Below are positions 11,108 to 19,564 of a stretch of DNA of 40,782 bases, one piece after another. The notes under the pieces were generated by a model. That model was given only the letters and a program-made list of their open reading frames with translations, was not told where the DNA came from and searched no databases. The position numbers were made by a program, and so were the translations under genes. Where the stretch lies: positions 1 through 40,782 of the forward strand of contig JBAXKZ010000009.1 in NCBI GenBank assembly GCA_037135095.1. Reading direction: 5' to 3'. Numbering within the stretch: position 1 is the stretch's first letter; each line of letters starts with the position of its first letter. Origin of the DNA: CAIMZW01 sp037135095 (GTDB taxonomy: Bacteria > Actinomycetota > Actinomycetes > Nanopelagicales > Nanopelagicaceae).

Positions 11108-11466
11108 CGATTCCGTACAATCTCTACAGCGATGTCAGTAACAGTTACTCCAACTGGTGCATCTGGCTTATGAACTGTGATTGTCACACTTCGAACTAGC
11201 GAGAAAGCTGCCAAGATCTTGGATGCGATCGCCTCGGCTAACTTTTCAATCAAAGAAAATGGTTCGCCTTCGATAGTCTCATGAATAAGTCGCGCCACAA
11301 CCGAGTAATCAACAGTATTTATCAAATGATCGTTGGCGCCAGAAACTGAAAGATCCAAGTGCAAAATAGCATCGACGATAAAAATTTGTCCATCTCGACG
11401 CTCTTCTGGGAAAACGCCATGATAGCCCGTGGCACTTACCCCAGTAATAATTATCCGGTCGCTCAC
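11104..11466 (-). CDS. folB: Dihydroneopterin aldolase
   Basis: FolB cleaves dihydroneopterin to 6-hydroxymethyldihydropterin and glycolaldehyde. The 120-residue sequence shows YHGVFPEERRDGQIFIVDA with the substrate-binding region, DYSVVARLIHETIEGEPFSLIEKLAEAIA with the conserved Glu, and the C-terminal VHKPDAPV segment. It overlaps folP upstream and folK downstream by four bases each, so translation of the three is coupled. Confidence 0.95.
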   Translation of the reverse strand: MSDRIIITGVSATGYHGVFPEERRDGQIFIVDAILHLDLSVSGANDHLINTVDYSVVARLIHETIEGEPFSLIEKLAEAIASKILAAFSLVRSVTITVHKPDAPVGVTVTDIAVEIVRNR

Positions 11467-12269
11467 TTTGATAACTCTAGCGCTATCGTGATCGCTTCCT
11501 GATGGGCCTTGACGCTGTGGGTGCGCACTCCCCAGACACCTGATTTAGTCAGCAACGAAGTTATTACAACCGAAGCGTTTTCGCGCCCATCCGTTGTATT
11601 ACTTTCGATAAGCGCTCCCAGGAATCTTTTACGCGAGGCGCCCACCAGTATTGGATAGCCAAGCAGCGCAAGCCGATCTAAGTTTCTAAGTAACTCCCAA
11701 TTGTGTTCCGAATCTTTTGCAAAACCCAGACCGGGATCAATGATGATCTGCTCCGGATTGACTCCCGCTTTAAGCAGAGCAGTAACGCGATTGTCTAATT
11801 CGTCACGTACCTCAGCAACTACGTCGTCATAGATAGCGAGCTCATTCATGCGATCAGAGTGGCCACGCCAGTGCATGGCAATGTATTGAATTTTTGGGTT
11901 CTGTGAAATTAAATTCGCCATATCTGGATCGGCCAAGCCGCCACTTACATCATTTACATAGGTAGCACCCGCGGCAATCGCCGCTTGGGCGATCGAGGCG
12001 CGCATCGTGTCAACGCTAATTACGGCACCCAGCTCTTTAAGCTCGGTAATAACCGGGATTACGCGATCTCGTTCTTCTTCGAAAGAAATCCGTACCGCTC
12101 CTGGGCGAGTGGATTCCCCGCCTACATCAATGATGTCTACTGATTCGGAGATCATTTCTTTAGATCGCTTGATCGCATCGGCAAAAGTAAAATGCGCGCC
12201 GCCATCAGAGAAGGAATCTGGGGTTACATTTAAAATCCCCATTACCAGTGGACGAATTAGAGTGCTCAT
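11463..12269 (-). CDS. folP: Dihydropteroate synthase
   Basis: FolP condenses the pterin pyrophosphate with p-aminobenzoate and is the sulfonamide target. The 268-residue TIM barrel contains GILNVTPDSFSDGGAH, DVGGESTRPGA, the DPGLGFAKDSEHNW segment and GASRKRFLG, covering both pterin- and pABA-binding loops. The start lies one base after the folE stop and the stop overlaps folB. Spelling of the motifs gives no sign of a degenerate paralogue. Confidence 0.96.
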   Translation of the reverse strand: MSTLIRPLVMGILNVTPDSFSDGGAHFTFADAIKRSKEMISESVDIIDVGGESTRPGAVRISFEEERDRVIPVITELKELGAVISVDTMRASIAQAAIAAGATYVNDVSGGLADPDMANLISQNPKIQYIAMHWRGHSDRMNELAIYDDVVAEVRDELDNRVTALLKAGVNPEQIIIDPGLGFAKDSEHNWELLRNLDRLALLGYPILVGASRKRFLGALIESNTTDGRENASVVITSLLTKSGVWGVRTHSVKAHQEAITIALELSK

Positions 12270-12270
12270 C

Positions 12271-12870
12271 TCAATGCGTGCGCGAAGTAATCAGACTCAT
12301 TGCTTCAGCTCGAGTTGCGGGAGCTCTCAGTTGGCCGCGAACCGCACTGGTCGTAGTGCGTGCCTGCGACTTTTTGACTCCGCGCATCGACATGCAAAGG
12401 TGTTCGCAATCAATGACAACAATGACACCAGCTGGTGCTAGAACTTCAACCATTGCATCTGCGATCTGAGAGGTTAAGCGTTCTTGAACCTGTGGTCGGC
12501 GTGAATAGAGATCTACCAGCCGCGCCAGTTTCGATAAGCCGGTGATGCGGCCAGAGTCGCCAGGGATATAACCAATATGAGCGAAACCATGAAAGGGGGT
12601 TAGGTGGTGTTCGCAATGGGAAAAGACTTCGATATCTCGCACGATCACAAGCTCGCTATGACCGATATCGAAAGTCGTTGAGAGCACCTCTTGTGGTGTC
12701 TGCCAAAGTCCGGCGAAATTTTCTTGGAGCGCTCTAGCAACTCGCTTTGGTGTATCGATTAAACCATCGCGGGTTGGATCTTCACCGATGGCTAGCAGTA
12801 ATTCCGTGATAGCGCGCTCAGCTCGAGCCTGGTCAAACTCACCTTTCGCACCGCCATCTTGCGGACCCAT
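12271..12870 (-). CDS. folE: GTP cyclohydrolase I
   Basis: FolE opens and rearranges GTP to dihydroneopterin triphosphate, the first folate step. The zinc ligands are visible in CEHHLTPFHG and CEHLCMSMRG. GYIPGDSGRITGLSKLARLVDLYSRRPQVQERLT is the conserved core. From the ATG at 12870 the protein is 199 residues, close to the mycobacterial enzyme. A longer frame runs back inside ftsH, and a GTG at 12894 overlapping the ftsH end by eight bases is a possible alternative. The family begins near the chosen ATG, although no clear Shine-Dalgarno precedes it. It heads the folE-folP-folB-folK block. Confidence 0.94.
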   Translation of the reverse strand: MGPQDGGAKGEFDQARAERAITELLLAIGEDPTRDGLIDTPKRVARALQENFAGLWQTPQEVLSTTFDIGHSELVIVRDIEVFSHCEHHLTPFHGFAHIGYIPGDSGRITGLSKLARLVDLYSRRPQVQERLTSQIADAMVEVLAPAGVIVVIDCEHLCMSMRGVKKSQARTTTSAVRGQLRAPATRAEAMSLITSRTH

Positions 12871-12886
12871 TGAAACTGAACTGATC

Positions 12887-14914
12887 TCACTCACTTGGTG
12901 GCGCAACCTTTTTACGTGGCTTTCGAATGGGTTTAGGTTTTTCAACCTCGACCGCGGTTTGCATCTGCAACGAATTGGCGGGCGAAAGCGCAACAGGCGG
13001 TAAATCTGATGGCGTGCGATTTGGGGAACCGGTCCAGGCGGGACGGTTTTGAACCATCGTTACTGCTTTAAAGATCTCCTCGATCTCTTCTTTAAGAAGA
13101 GTCTCTTTCTCAAGCAAGACAACTACGAGTTCATCCAAGATTGAACGATTAGCAACCAAAATATCGAAGGCTTCTTGATGTGCATTCTTGATCAGATCAT
13201 GAATCTCTTCATCAACGATGCCCGCAACCTCTTCGGAATAATCGCGTTGATGTCCGTAGTTGCGTCCCAAAAAGGGTTCGCCTTCACTAATTCCGAGCTT
13301 GATGGCGCCAATTCGCTCCGTCATTCCATATTGCGTAACCATGGCACGAGCCAGATTGGTTGCTTTTTCAATATCGTTTGAAGCGCCAGTAGTTGGATCA
13401 TGGAAGATCAACTCTTCGGCAGCACGACCACCTAATGAATAGGCCAACTGATCCAGCATTTGATTTCTGGTGGTGGCATATCGATCTTCATCTGGCAGCA
13501 CCATGGTGTAACCCAATGCGCGACCGCGCGGCATGATCGTTATCTTGTGAACTGGGTCAGTATGTGGCAGCGCATGGGCAACAAGAGCATGACCGCCCTC
13601 GTGATACGCCGTGATTCGACGCTCTTCTTCAGTCATCAATCTGGTCTTGCGTTGCGGTCCAGCCATGACCCGATCGATTGATTCATCTAAAGCTGCAGAA
13701 GTAATAATCTTGGCACCGACCCGCGCAGTTAGAAGCGCGGCTTCGTTTAGGACGTTTGCCAAATCAGCTCCGGTAAATCCTGGAGTTCGCTTTGCAAAAC
13801 TATTTAGGTCCACATTTTTTGCAAGTGGCTTACCTTTAGCGTGAACTTCAAGGATTGCAGTTCGCCCCTTTAGATCTGGTCGATCAACTGGAATCTGTCG
13901 ATCAAAACGACCTGGTCGAAGCAGCGCTGGATCCAGCACATCTGGCCGGTTTGTAGCGGCGATCAAAATAACTTGGCCATTTGCTTCAAAGCCATCCATC
14001 TCAACCAAAAGTTGGTTAAGGGTTTGTTCGCGCTCGTCATGGCCACCGCCTAAACCGGCACCGCGTTGACGACCAACGGCATCGATCTCGTCAACGAAGA
14101 CGATCGCTGGTGCGTTCTCTTTAGCTTGAGCAAAGAGATCGCGGACTCGGGATGCGCCAACTCCCACGAACATCTCCACGAATTCCGAACCAGAGATTGA
14201 GTAGAACGGCACATTGGCTTCGCCAGCAACAGCACGTGCCAGCAGCGTCTTTCCGGTTCCTGGCGGACCATAAAGCAGGACACCCTTTGGAATCTTGGCG
14301 CCAATATCTTGATACTTCTTAGGATCTGCCAAGAAATCTTTGATCTCGCGTAGTTCTTCTACGGCTTCATCAGCGCCAGCCACATCGGCAAAGGTGTTCT
14401 TCGGCATCTCTTTGGTCTGAAGTTTCGCCTTTGAACGGCCAAAGGAGAAAATCTTGTTGCCGCCGCCTTGAGCGTTGCTCATAAAGAACAGAAGGAGGAA
14501 GCCGATTAAGAGAATCGGTGCGAAACTAAAAAAGATTGAAAGCAATAATGATTGCGAAGCAATTTTTACATTCCAGGCCTTTGGTGGCGGATTGCTCGTT
14601 AGCAACTCAACAATTTGAGGTTCTTGGCCAGTTACATACGATGCTTCTAGTCGAGCCGAGCCTTTAACAAAATTTCCGCTCTTTAGAATGACTTGAATCT
14701 TCTGATCTTTATCAATTACTAAGACAGAGTCAACTTTGTTATCTGAAATCTGCGCGAGGATCGTAGAAGTGTCGACCTTAACAAACTGGGAACCACTGCC
14801 AGAGATTCTTCCGAATACGCTAACCGCTACAAGAGCTACGACGATCCAAAAAAGTGGACCGCGCACGATCTTGCGCATCTTCGGCTTCTGCACCTTTATC
14901 TTCTTTTCAGCCAC
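12887..14914 (-). CDS. ftsH: ATP-dependent zinc metalloprotease FtsH
   Basis: FtsH is a membrane-anchored AAA+ protease that removes misfolded membrane proteins and some regulators. The 675-residue protein has two N-terminal membrane segments (about residues 18-37 and 118-142) around an extracytoplasmic domain. The AAA module follows with GPPGTGKT, FVDEIDAVGRQRG and the SRH region (ATNRPDVLDPALLRPGRFDRQ). The M41 protease domain carries the zinc motif HEGGH. A basic Pro/Lys-rich tail ends the protein. The start is GTG, 33 bases after the hpt stop. Position between hpt and folE is the usual actinobacterial order. Confidence 0.97.
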   Translation of the reverse strand: MAEKKIKVQKPKMRKIVRGPLFWIVVALVAVSVFGRISGSGSQFVKVDTSTILAQISDNKVDSVLVIDKDQKIQVILKSGNFVKGSARLEASYVTGQEPQIVELLTSNPPPKAWNVKIASQSLLLSIFFSFAPILLIGFLLLFFMSNAQGGGNKIFSFGRSKAKLQTKEMPKNTFADVAGADEAVEELREIKDFLADPKKYQDIGAKIPKGVLLYGPPGTGKTLLARAVAGEANVPFYSISGSEFVEMFVGVGASRVRDLFAQAKENAPAIVFVDEIDAVGRQRGAGLGGGHDEREQTLNQLLVEMDGFEANGQVILIAATNRPDVLDPALLRPGRFDRQIPVDRPDLKGRTAILEVHAKGKPLAKNVDLNSFAKRTPGFTGADLANVLNEAALLTARVGAKIITSAALDESIDRVMAGPQRKTRLMTEEERRITAYHEGGHALVAHALPHTDPVHKITIMPRGRALGYTMVLPDEDRYATTRNQMLDQLAYSLGGRAAEELIFHDPTTGASNDIEKATNLARAMVTQYGMTERIGAIKLGISEGEPFLGRNYGHQRDYSEEVAGIVDEEIHDLIKNAHQEAFDILVANRSILDELVVVLLEKETLLKEEIEEIFKAVTMVQNRPAWTGSPNRTPSDLPPVALSPANSLQMQTAVEVEKPKPIRKPRKKVAPPSE

Positions 14915-14947
14915 GCGATATCTCTCTCTACTGCTTTTGGGGATTGA

Positions 14948-15499
14948 TTAGGAATACATGTGCTTGGCAAGCACACCAATGAAATCCAAATTGCGGTACT
15001 TCTCATTGAAATCTAGTCCGTAGCCGACAACGAAATCAGATGGAATATCAAATCCAACATATTTAACCGAAACGTCAACCTTTGCTGCTTCGGGCTTGCG
15101 CAACATCGTTAAAATTTCGACGCTCTTGGTTCCTCGTGATTCTAAATTTGATTTTAACCAAGCAAGAGTTAAACCAGTGTCGACGATATCTTCGATGATT
15201 AAAACTTCTTTGCCTAAAATATCGCGATCCAAATCTTTTAGAATCCGCACCACGCCGCTGGATTTGGTTCCGGATCCATAAGAGGAGACAGCCATCCAAT
15301 CCGTTTCGATATGTCGCTGAAGTGACCGAGCGAAATCTGCCATTGTCATTACCGCACCTTTTAGGACACCAATCAAAAGTAGATCACGACCGGCATAATC
15401 GGCTTCAACTTGTGCTGCCAACTCTTTGAGCCGGTTACGAATCTCTTCTTCGGTGACAACGACGCGTTCGATATCGGTGCCAGTAGCGCTTAGGTCCAC
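14948..15499 (-). CDS. hpt: Hypoxanthine-guanine phosphoribosyltransferase
   Basis: Hpt salvages hypoxanthine and guanine with PRPP. The sequence shows LIGVLKGAVMTMADFARSL, the PRPP-binding loop VLIIEDIVDTGLTL, the base-binding YVGFDIPSDFVVGYGLDFNEKYRNL and a terminal KHMY. I chose the GTG at 15499, preceded by AGGAG, giving 183 residues. A GTG at 15526 would add nine residues but has no visible ribosome-binding site. The gene lies 49 bases after tilS and 33 before ftsH, matching the conserved tilS-hpt-ftsH block. Confidence 0.94.
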   Translation of the reverse strand: MDLSATGTDIERVVVTEEEIRNRLKELAAQVEADYAGRDLLLIGVLKGAVMTMADFARSLQRHIETDWMAVSSYGSGTKSSGVVRILKDLDRDILGKEVLIIEDIVDTGLTLAWLKSNLESRGTKSVEILTMLRKPEAAKVDVSVKYVGFDIPSDFVVGYGLDFNEKYRNLDFIGVLAKHMYS

Positions 15500-15548
15500 A
15501 TCACTCCTTATTGTTTGTAATCCCACGCTTTCACGTGTTCGGCGAAAA

Positions 15549-16517
15549 CTACCGAGGTTCGGAGTTCTGCAAGAGCGAAAGTCTGCCCGAAATTCGAGCG
15601 ACCTTCACACCGCCCGGAAGTGAGGTCTCCCCCTGCCCTCTCCAGGCTGTGACCAGGGCCTCAATTGGCGCTAAATGATCAGCAGTTAGCGAACCTTCCG
15701 GGGCGCCAGCAAGGTAGATCGCCTTGCGGATGATCCGACTTCTGAGCGCTTGCGGCAGACCAGCCAAAAACTCAATCTCAATTGAGCCTGGATCGAGGGT
15801 AGCAAAGAGCTCATCGGCCCACCCATCCAAGGCATCGGCATCATCACGCAATAACCGGGCTGACCTTGCCAAAGCGACTGAAATTCCGGGTCCGAGTTCG
15901 GCCTCCAGGATCGGTAAGACATGGCGCCGGGCTCGCACGCGCGAATAAGAGGGATCGTGGTTGTGGGGGTCATCCCAAATTTCCAGCCCCGCTTCTAGGC
16001 AAGCCGCAATAGTTCGCTCCCGCGGCAGGCCCAACAAAGGGCGGATAAATTGGCCATTTTGAGCAGCCATCCCCGAAAGTGATCGAGTTCCCGACCCGCG
16101 AGCCAGTCCCAAGAGAACAGTCTCCGCTTGATCGTCAAGGGTGTGGCCCAGAAATAGATAGCTAGCCCGCGTGCGAGTGAGGGCGGCGGCAAATAGTTCA
16201 AAACGAGCGCGGCGAGCGGATGCTTCTAAGCCATCCCGAAGTTCTACCGCCGCCCGTTCTGAAAAGATTTCCTGATAACCGATCACTTTAAGGCGAGCGC
16301 AAACTGCAGCCGCAACTTCGGCCGAGCCAGTTTGCAAAGCGTGATCAACAACGAGTGCCATCGGGGTGATCGATTTAAGTTGGCACTCCTGCAAAAGGGC
16401 GTAAGCCAAAGCCATGGAGTCCCCGCCCCCAGAGACCCCAACCAAGACCTTTGATCCCGCAGCAAGCGGATCAAGCCAAGGTCGAAGCGCTTGGCGAATC
16501 TCCAACATCGCTTTCAT
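15549..16517 (-). CDS. tilS: tRNA(Ile)-lysidine synthase
   Basis: TilS converts C34 of tRNA-Ile(CAU) to lysidine using ATP and lysine, so that AUA is read as isoleucine. The 322-residue protein has the PP-loop motif VGVSGGGDSMALA near residue 30, LVVDHALQ, LGHTLDDQAETVLLGLARGSG, and a helical C-terminal part. This compact form, lacking the extra C-terminal domain of the E. coli enzyme, is usual for actinobacteria. It starts 20 bases after the NlpC/P60 gene stop. Confidence 0.95.
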   Translation of the reverse strand: MKAMLEIRQALRPWLDPLAAGSKVLVGVSGGGDSMALAYALLQECQLKSITPMALVVDHALQTGSAEVAAAVCARLKVIGYQEIFSERAAVELRDGLEASARRARFELFAAALTRTRASYLFLGHTLDDQAETVLLGLARGSGTRSLSGMAAQNGQFIRPLLGLPRERTIAACLEAGLEIWDDPHNHDPSYSRVRARRHVLPILEAELGPGISVALARSARLLRDDADALDGWADELFATLDPGSIEIEFLAGLPQALRSRIIRKAIYLAGAPEGSLTADHLAPIEALVTAWRGQGETSLPGGVKVARISGRLSLLQNSEPR

Positions 16518-16537
16518 GGCGCAACTCTAGTAACTAG

Positions 16538-17758
16538 TTAGACGCGACCACCAGATGGCATCAAACCAGCGATGCTATACATATTGGAGTAAAGAAGTCC
16601 TTTGCCCTTTGAGTTCGCTTCCCACATCATGCCATCACCGGCATAAATTGTGATGTGATGAATGTTCTGAACTGAGCCATCGAAGGAGTAAAAGAGTAAA
16701 TCGCCAGGAATTAATTGCGCAAAGGGAATTCGTTTGGAATCAACAAAATAAAGAGCGGCATTTAATCTGGACCAATTTGGGTAACCAAGTCCTGCAGCTT
16801 TATAGGCGGCATATACCAACCCCGAACAATCATAGGAATTTGGTCCTTGGGCGCCCCACACATAGGGCTTTCTGGCGAGCACCTGCTTCTTTGCATAAGC
16901 AACCGCGGCTGTTCGAATCGCATCCGTCGAGCGAATAGTTGTTCGTCCTTTAAAACCACGATCTGGCCAGACGCGTGCTTGCCCTTTTGTTTGCGAGGCA
17001 ATATTTGCATTTGCCTCTTCGAGAATCGCCAATTGCCGTTGCTGCTCAAGGGTTAATCGAATCTTGCGAGCGCTCGCTAACTCTTTCGCCAATTGATTCT
17101 GAATGGCACCCAGTCTTGCCACTTCTTTAGCTTGTGCCGCCTTTGCATCGTCGGCTGCTTGCTTAGCCGCCGCAACTTTATTAGTTGCTGCCACTTGTGC
17201 CGCTTTTGCATCGTCGGCTGCTCGCTTAGCTGCTTTTGCTGCCGCTGAGGCAATTTGAAAACGTTGAAGGGCGACGGAATTATTGGCACCCAAAGAATTT
17301 AAAATGGAGAGGCGATCGACCAAATCTTGTGGACCGCTGGCATGAAGCACAGATTCCAGATCGGTAAATCCGCTTCCCATTATGTAGGCATTAGTTGCTA
17401 ACTTGCCAATAGTTTTCGTGGCATCCGCTACTGCTGCTTGAGTCTCGGCGGCATGCGCAGCTGCTGCCTGTGCAACTGAAACTGCGATCGCCAATTCCTT
17501 GAGGGCTTGCTGGTATCGAGCGCGGGCGGCATCAGAGAGTGAAGTAAGTTGGTTTAAAGTTTTCGTCGCGGAGCTCAACTTTGCCGCAGCGGCCGAAGCC
17601 GCCTGTTGCTTCGCGATCTCCACCTGTTTTGCAGCTGCGATCTCCGCTAGCGATGGTTTGCGCGTCTTAGCTTCAGCGATTTGTGGGGCGGTACTTATGG
17701 CGAAGAGCGCCACGGCAAGCGCGACAAAGAGCGGGAAACGCTTGGAGCGGAACATCAT
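16538..17758 (-). CDS. Secreted NlpC/P60 peptidoglycan hydrolase, RipA-like
   Basis: This is a probable cell-wall endopeptidase that cleaves peptide stems during cell separation. The 406-residue protein begins with a signal peptide (basic FRSKRF, hydrophobic LFVALAVALFAIS, cleavage near AEA). A long Ala/Lys-rich coiled coil spans about residues 35-240, including two 21-residue repeats with AADDAKAAQ. The C-terminal NlpC/P60 domain has the catalytic Cys in YDCSGLVYAAYKAAGL near residue 310 and the His in HHITIYAGDGMMW. Coiled coil plus NlpC/P60 is the RipA architecture. ATGs at 17758 and 17755 are both possible starts. The gene lies 78 bases after the ABC permease gene, and a minus-strand TACCCT in that gap may be a -10. 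Confidence 0.9.
   Translation of the reverse strand: MMFRSKRFPLFVALAVALFAISTAPQIAEAKTRKPSLAEIAAAKQVEIAKQQAASAAAAKLSSATKTLNQLTSLSDAARARYQQALKELAIAVSVAQAAAAHAAETQAAVADATKTIGKLATNAYIMGSGFTDLESVLHASGPQDLVDRLSILNSLGANNSVALQRFQIASAAAKAAKRAADDAKAAQVAATNKVAAAKQAADDAKAAQAKEVARLGAIQNQLAKELASARKIRLTLEQQRQLAILEEANANIASQTKGQARVWPDRGFKGRTTIRSTDAIRTAAVAYAKKQVLARKPYVWGAQGPNSYDCSGLVYAAYKAAGLGYPNWSRLNAALYFVDSKRIPFAQLIPGDLLFYSFDGSVQNIHHITIYAGDGMMWEANSKGKGLLYSNMYSIAGLMPSGGRV
17131..17236. repeat. 63-bp-period tandem repeat in the NlpC/P60 coiled coil
   Basis: Two copies start at 17131 and 17194. Both read CTTGTGCCGC, then a near-identical block of about 35 bases with TTTGCATCGTCGGCTGCT. The 63-base period is 21 codons, or three heptads, so a duplication lengthens the coiled coil without breaking register. 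The repeat is in frame and sits inside the coding region. Confidence 0.8.
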
Positions 17759-17836
17759 GACTGAACCCCCAGGGGAAGGAATGTCCCAAGGGTACGGGGT
17801 GAACTTTAAATTTTGGCCAGAAGTGGTCTGGTGTCG

Positions 17837-18628
17837 CTAGTTGGCGACATCACGACGTTTAAAAAGAACGGAAACTATCCCTGCGCCCACCAATAAATAA
17901 AGAGCGCTAAAGAGCAATGCATGTGGGTAGGTAATGCCGATATCCCCGCCATTGCCAACGGCGCCGATTAGCGAGCCCGGAAGCCAAAGATTGGCATCTT
18001 TGATCACCAAAGTGAGGAGATTTTCTACGATCAACACCCAGATAACCCCAATTGCTATGGAACTTATGGGTGAACGAAGGAGCAGACCAAGGATCATGCC
18101 CAAAGTTCCAAATCCCATGGTAGCTAGAAATACATTTCCAAAACCTTGAGCTAGTGCATGAAAACCGGCACCTGTACTCCAAGCGGAAGTGGAAACATGT
18201 GCGTGACCCGCCAAACCATATGAAAGCGCAACGCTAACAATCAGTGAGAGCACATCCATCACTAAAGCGAAGAGCGCCATCGAGAGATACTTTCCGAGAA
18301 GGATCTTCATTCGGGAAGGTTGGCGGACTAAGAGATTACGCAAGGTTCCAAAGGTATATTCCTGTGCGGTTTGAGCTGCGAAGATGCAGAGCGCTACTAC
18401 GCCCAGCAAAGTCACGGTGCTAGTGAAACCGACGACGAGACCATTAGGCAATGAAAGAGTTGATGCATTAATTAGCTCCCCGCGCCGGCCATTGCCGCTT
18501 CGGGAATTAATAAGAAGGAACAATAAAGAGGTAAATAGTCCTGAGATTCCCACGACTGTTAGCAACGTAGAGAATAAGAGCGTTGGACGGCGCAGTTTAC
18601 GAGATTCGGCTAGAAAGACATGAAACAT
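17837..18628 (-). CDS. ABC transporter permease (ABC-2 type)
   Basis: This 263-residue membrane protein has about six hydrophobic segments: near residues 18-40, 60-82, 112-135, 150-185 (a pair) and 230-255. It resembles ABC-2 type permeases of two-component exporters, with a cytoplasmic N-terminal MFHVFLAESRKLRRPT and the RQPSRMKILLGKYLS loop after the second membrane pair. Its start directly abuts the stop of the ATPase gene, so the two form one transporter. The substrate cannot be read from the sequence; drugs, peptides or lipids are all possible. Confidence 0.85.
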   Translation of the reverse strand: MFHVFLAESRKLRRPTLLFSTLLTVVGISGLFTSLLFLLINSRSGNGRRGELINASTLSLPNGLVVGFTSTVTLLGVVALCIFAAQTAQEYTFGTLRNLLVRQPSRMKILLGKYLSMALFALVMDVLSLIVSVALSYGLAGHAHVSTSAWSTGAGFHALAQGFGNVFLATMGFGTLGMILGLLLRSPISSIAIGVIWVLIVENLLTLVIKDANLWLPGSLIGAVGNGGDIGITYPHALLFSALYLLVGAGIVSVLFKRRDVAN

Positions 18629-19534
18629 TTACTCTTCACCTGTCATCTCGAAGAAGGTCTCTTCCAAAGTTGGGAGAACAGAGGTAAGCGCCGACAGTGT
18701 TATTCCCGCTTCAAAGGCCAATCTATTTAAGGTCGCTGCCCAATCCGCCGAGCTTATGATGTGTGCTTCACCATCAACAATGCTTACTTCATGTCCGCTA
18801 TTTTGAGCGATAGTGACAATCTTGCCGAGGTCCACCGAGTATTCGGGTTTTGCCACCAATACTGGTTGCTGCGCTGATAGGAGATCTTGGGTTTTGCCGG
18901 CAAATAGAACTTTGCCAAGGCGCAACATAACTAAATGCTCGCTAATCATTTCAAGTTCGCTGAGCAGATGTGAGGAGACAAAGACCGTGGTTCCATCGTT
19001 AGCTAAATTTTTAATTAGCTCTCGAACCTCCTGAATTCCAGATGGATCTAAACCGTTTGTGGGCTCATCCAGCACCAACAATTTTGGTTGCGGAAGAAGC
19101 GCCGCCGCAATTCCCAAACGCTGCTTCATTCCCAAAGAGTAAGTTTTGAATTTTCCAGTTCCGCGATCGCCCAAACCAACTTGTTCTAATAGTGGTTGAA
19201 CTCGGCTCATTGGGAAGCCACCAAGATCCGCCAGCACTTTCAAATTCTCGCTTCCCGTTAGGGCAGGGTAGAAAGCGGGACCTTCGATCATGGCACCGAC
19301 CTGGGGTAAATACTTTTCGGGGTGTTTAATACTTTCTCCCAGCACCGTCCCAGTGCCACCAGTTGGCTTGATTAACCCAAGCAGCATACGAATGGTTGTG
19401 GTCTTGCCTGAGCCATTTGGCCCGACAAAGCCGCAGACCGTTCCCATTGGAACTTCAAAGTTAGCGTGCGCTAGCGCTGGTCGCTCCCCATAAACCTTAC
19501 TTAGGTCAGAGACCGATATCGCTGGTGAATTCAT
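18629..19534 (-). CDS. ABC transporter ATP-binding protein
   Basis: This 301-residue ATPase drives the adjacent ABC-2 permease. Walker A is GPNGSGKTTTIRML, the signature is YSLGMKQRLGIAAALL, and Walker B is KLLVLDEPTNGLDPSG, followed by the H-loop VFVSSHLLSE. The C-terminal extension of about 80 residues is typical of the DrrA/BcrA-like group. I chose the ATG at 19534: a minus-strand -10-like TAGCCT ends seven bases before it, fitting a leaderless transcript. A GTG at 19540 would add only two residues. It diverges from metZ. Confidence 0.92.
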   Translation of the reverse strand: MNSPAISVSDLSKVYGERPALAHANFEVPMGTVCGFVGPNGSGKTTTIRMLLGLIKPTGGTGTVLGESIKHPEKYLPQVGAMIEGPAFYPALTGSENLKVLADLGGFPMSRVQPLLEQVGLGDRGTGKFKTYSLGMKQRLGIAAALLPQPKLLVLDEPTNGLDPSGIQEVRELIKNLANDGTTVFVSSHLLSELEMISEHLVMLRLGKVLFAGKTQDLLSAQQPVLVAKPEYSVDLGKIVTIAQNSGHEVSIVDGEAHIISSADWAATLNRLAFEAGITLSALTSVLPTLEETFFEMTGEE

Positions 19535-19541
19535 GACCACA

Positions 19542-19547
19542 AGGCTA
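19542..19547 (-). promoter_or_regulatory. -10 element for the ABC exporter operon
   Basis: The minus strand reads TAGCCT (TANNNT) ending seven bases before the ATG at 19534, so transcription would start at about the A of the start codon. No Shine-Dalgarno lies in between. This fits a leaderless mRNA. I see no clear -35; any such element would lie inside metZ. Confidence 0.45.
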
Positions 19548-19552
19548 CCCAG

Positions 19553-19558
19553 TAATCT
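19553..19558 (+). promoter_or_regulatory. -10 element for metZ
   Basis: TAATCT (TANNNT) ends six bases before the metZ ATG at 19565, again the geometry of a leaderless start. It lies only five bases from the oppositely oriented -10 of the ABC operon, so the two promoters cannot easily be occupied at once. Confidence 0.5.
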
Positions 19559-19564
19559 TTAGCC

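Noticed and set aside
12007..12441. Open frame of 144 codons antisense to folP and folE
   Set aside because: Ser/Arg-rich translation covering two conserved genes on the other strand; a shadow frame.
17817..17831. CCAGA/TCTGG hairpin just after the ABC permease gene
   Set aside because: Five base pairs followed by a mixed A/T sequence on the minus strand; too weak to call a terminator.
17759..17836. Possible c-di-AMP (ydaO-type) riboswitch before the NlpC/P60 gene
   Set aside because: The gap is only 78 bases, too short for that riboswitch, and I could not find its conserved core.
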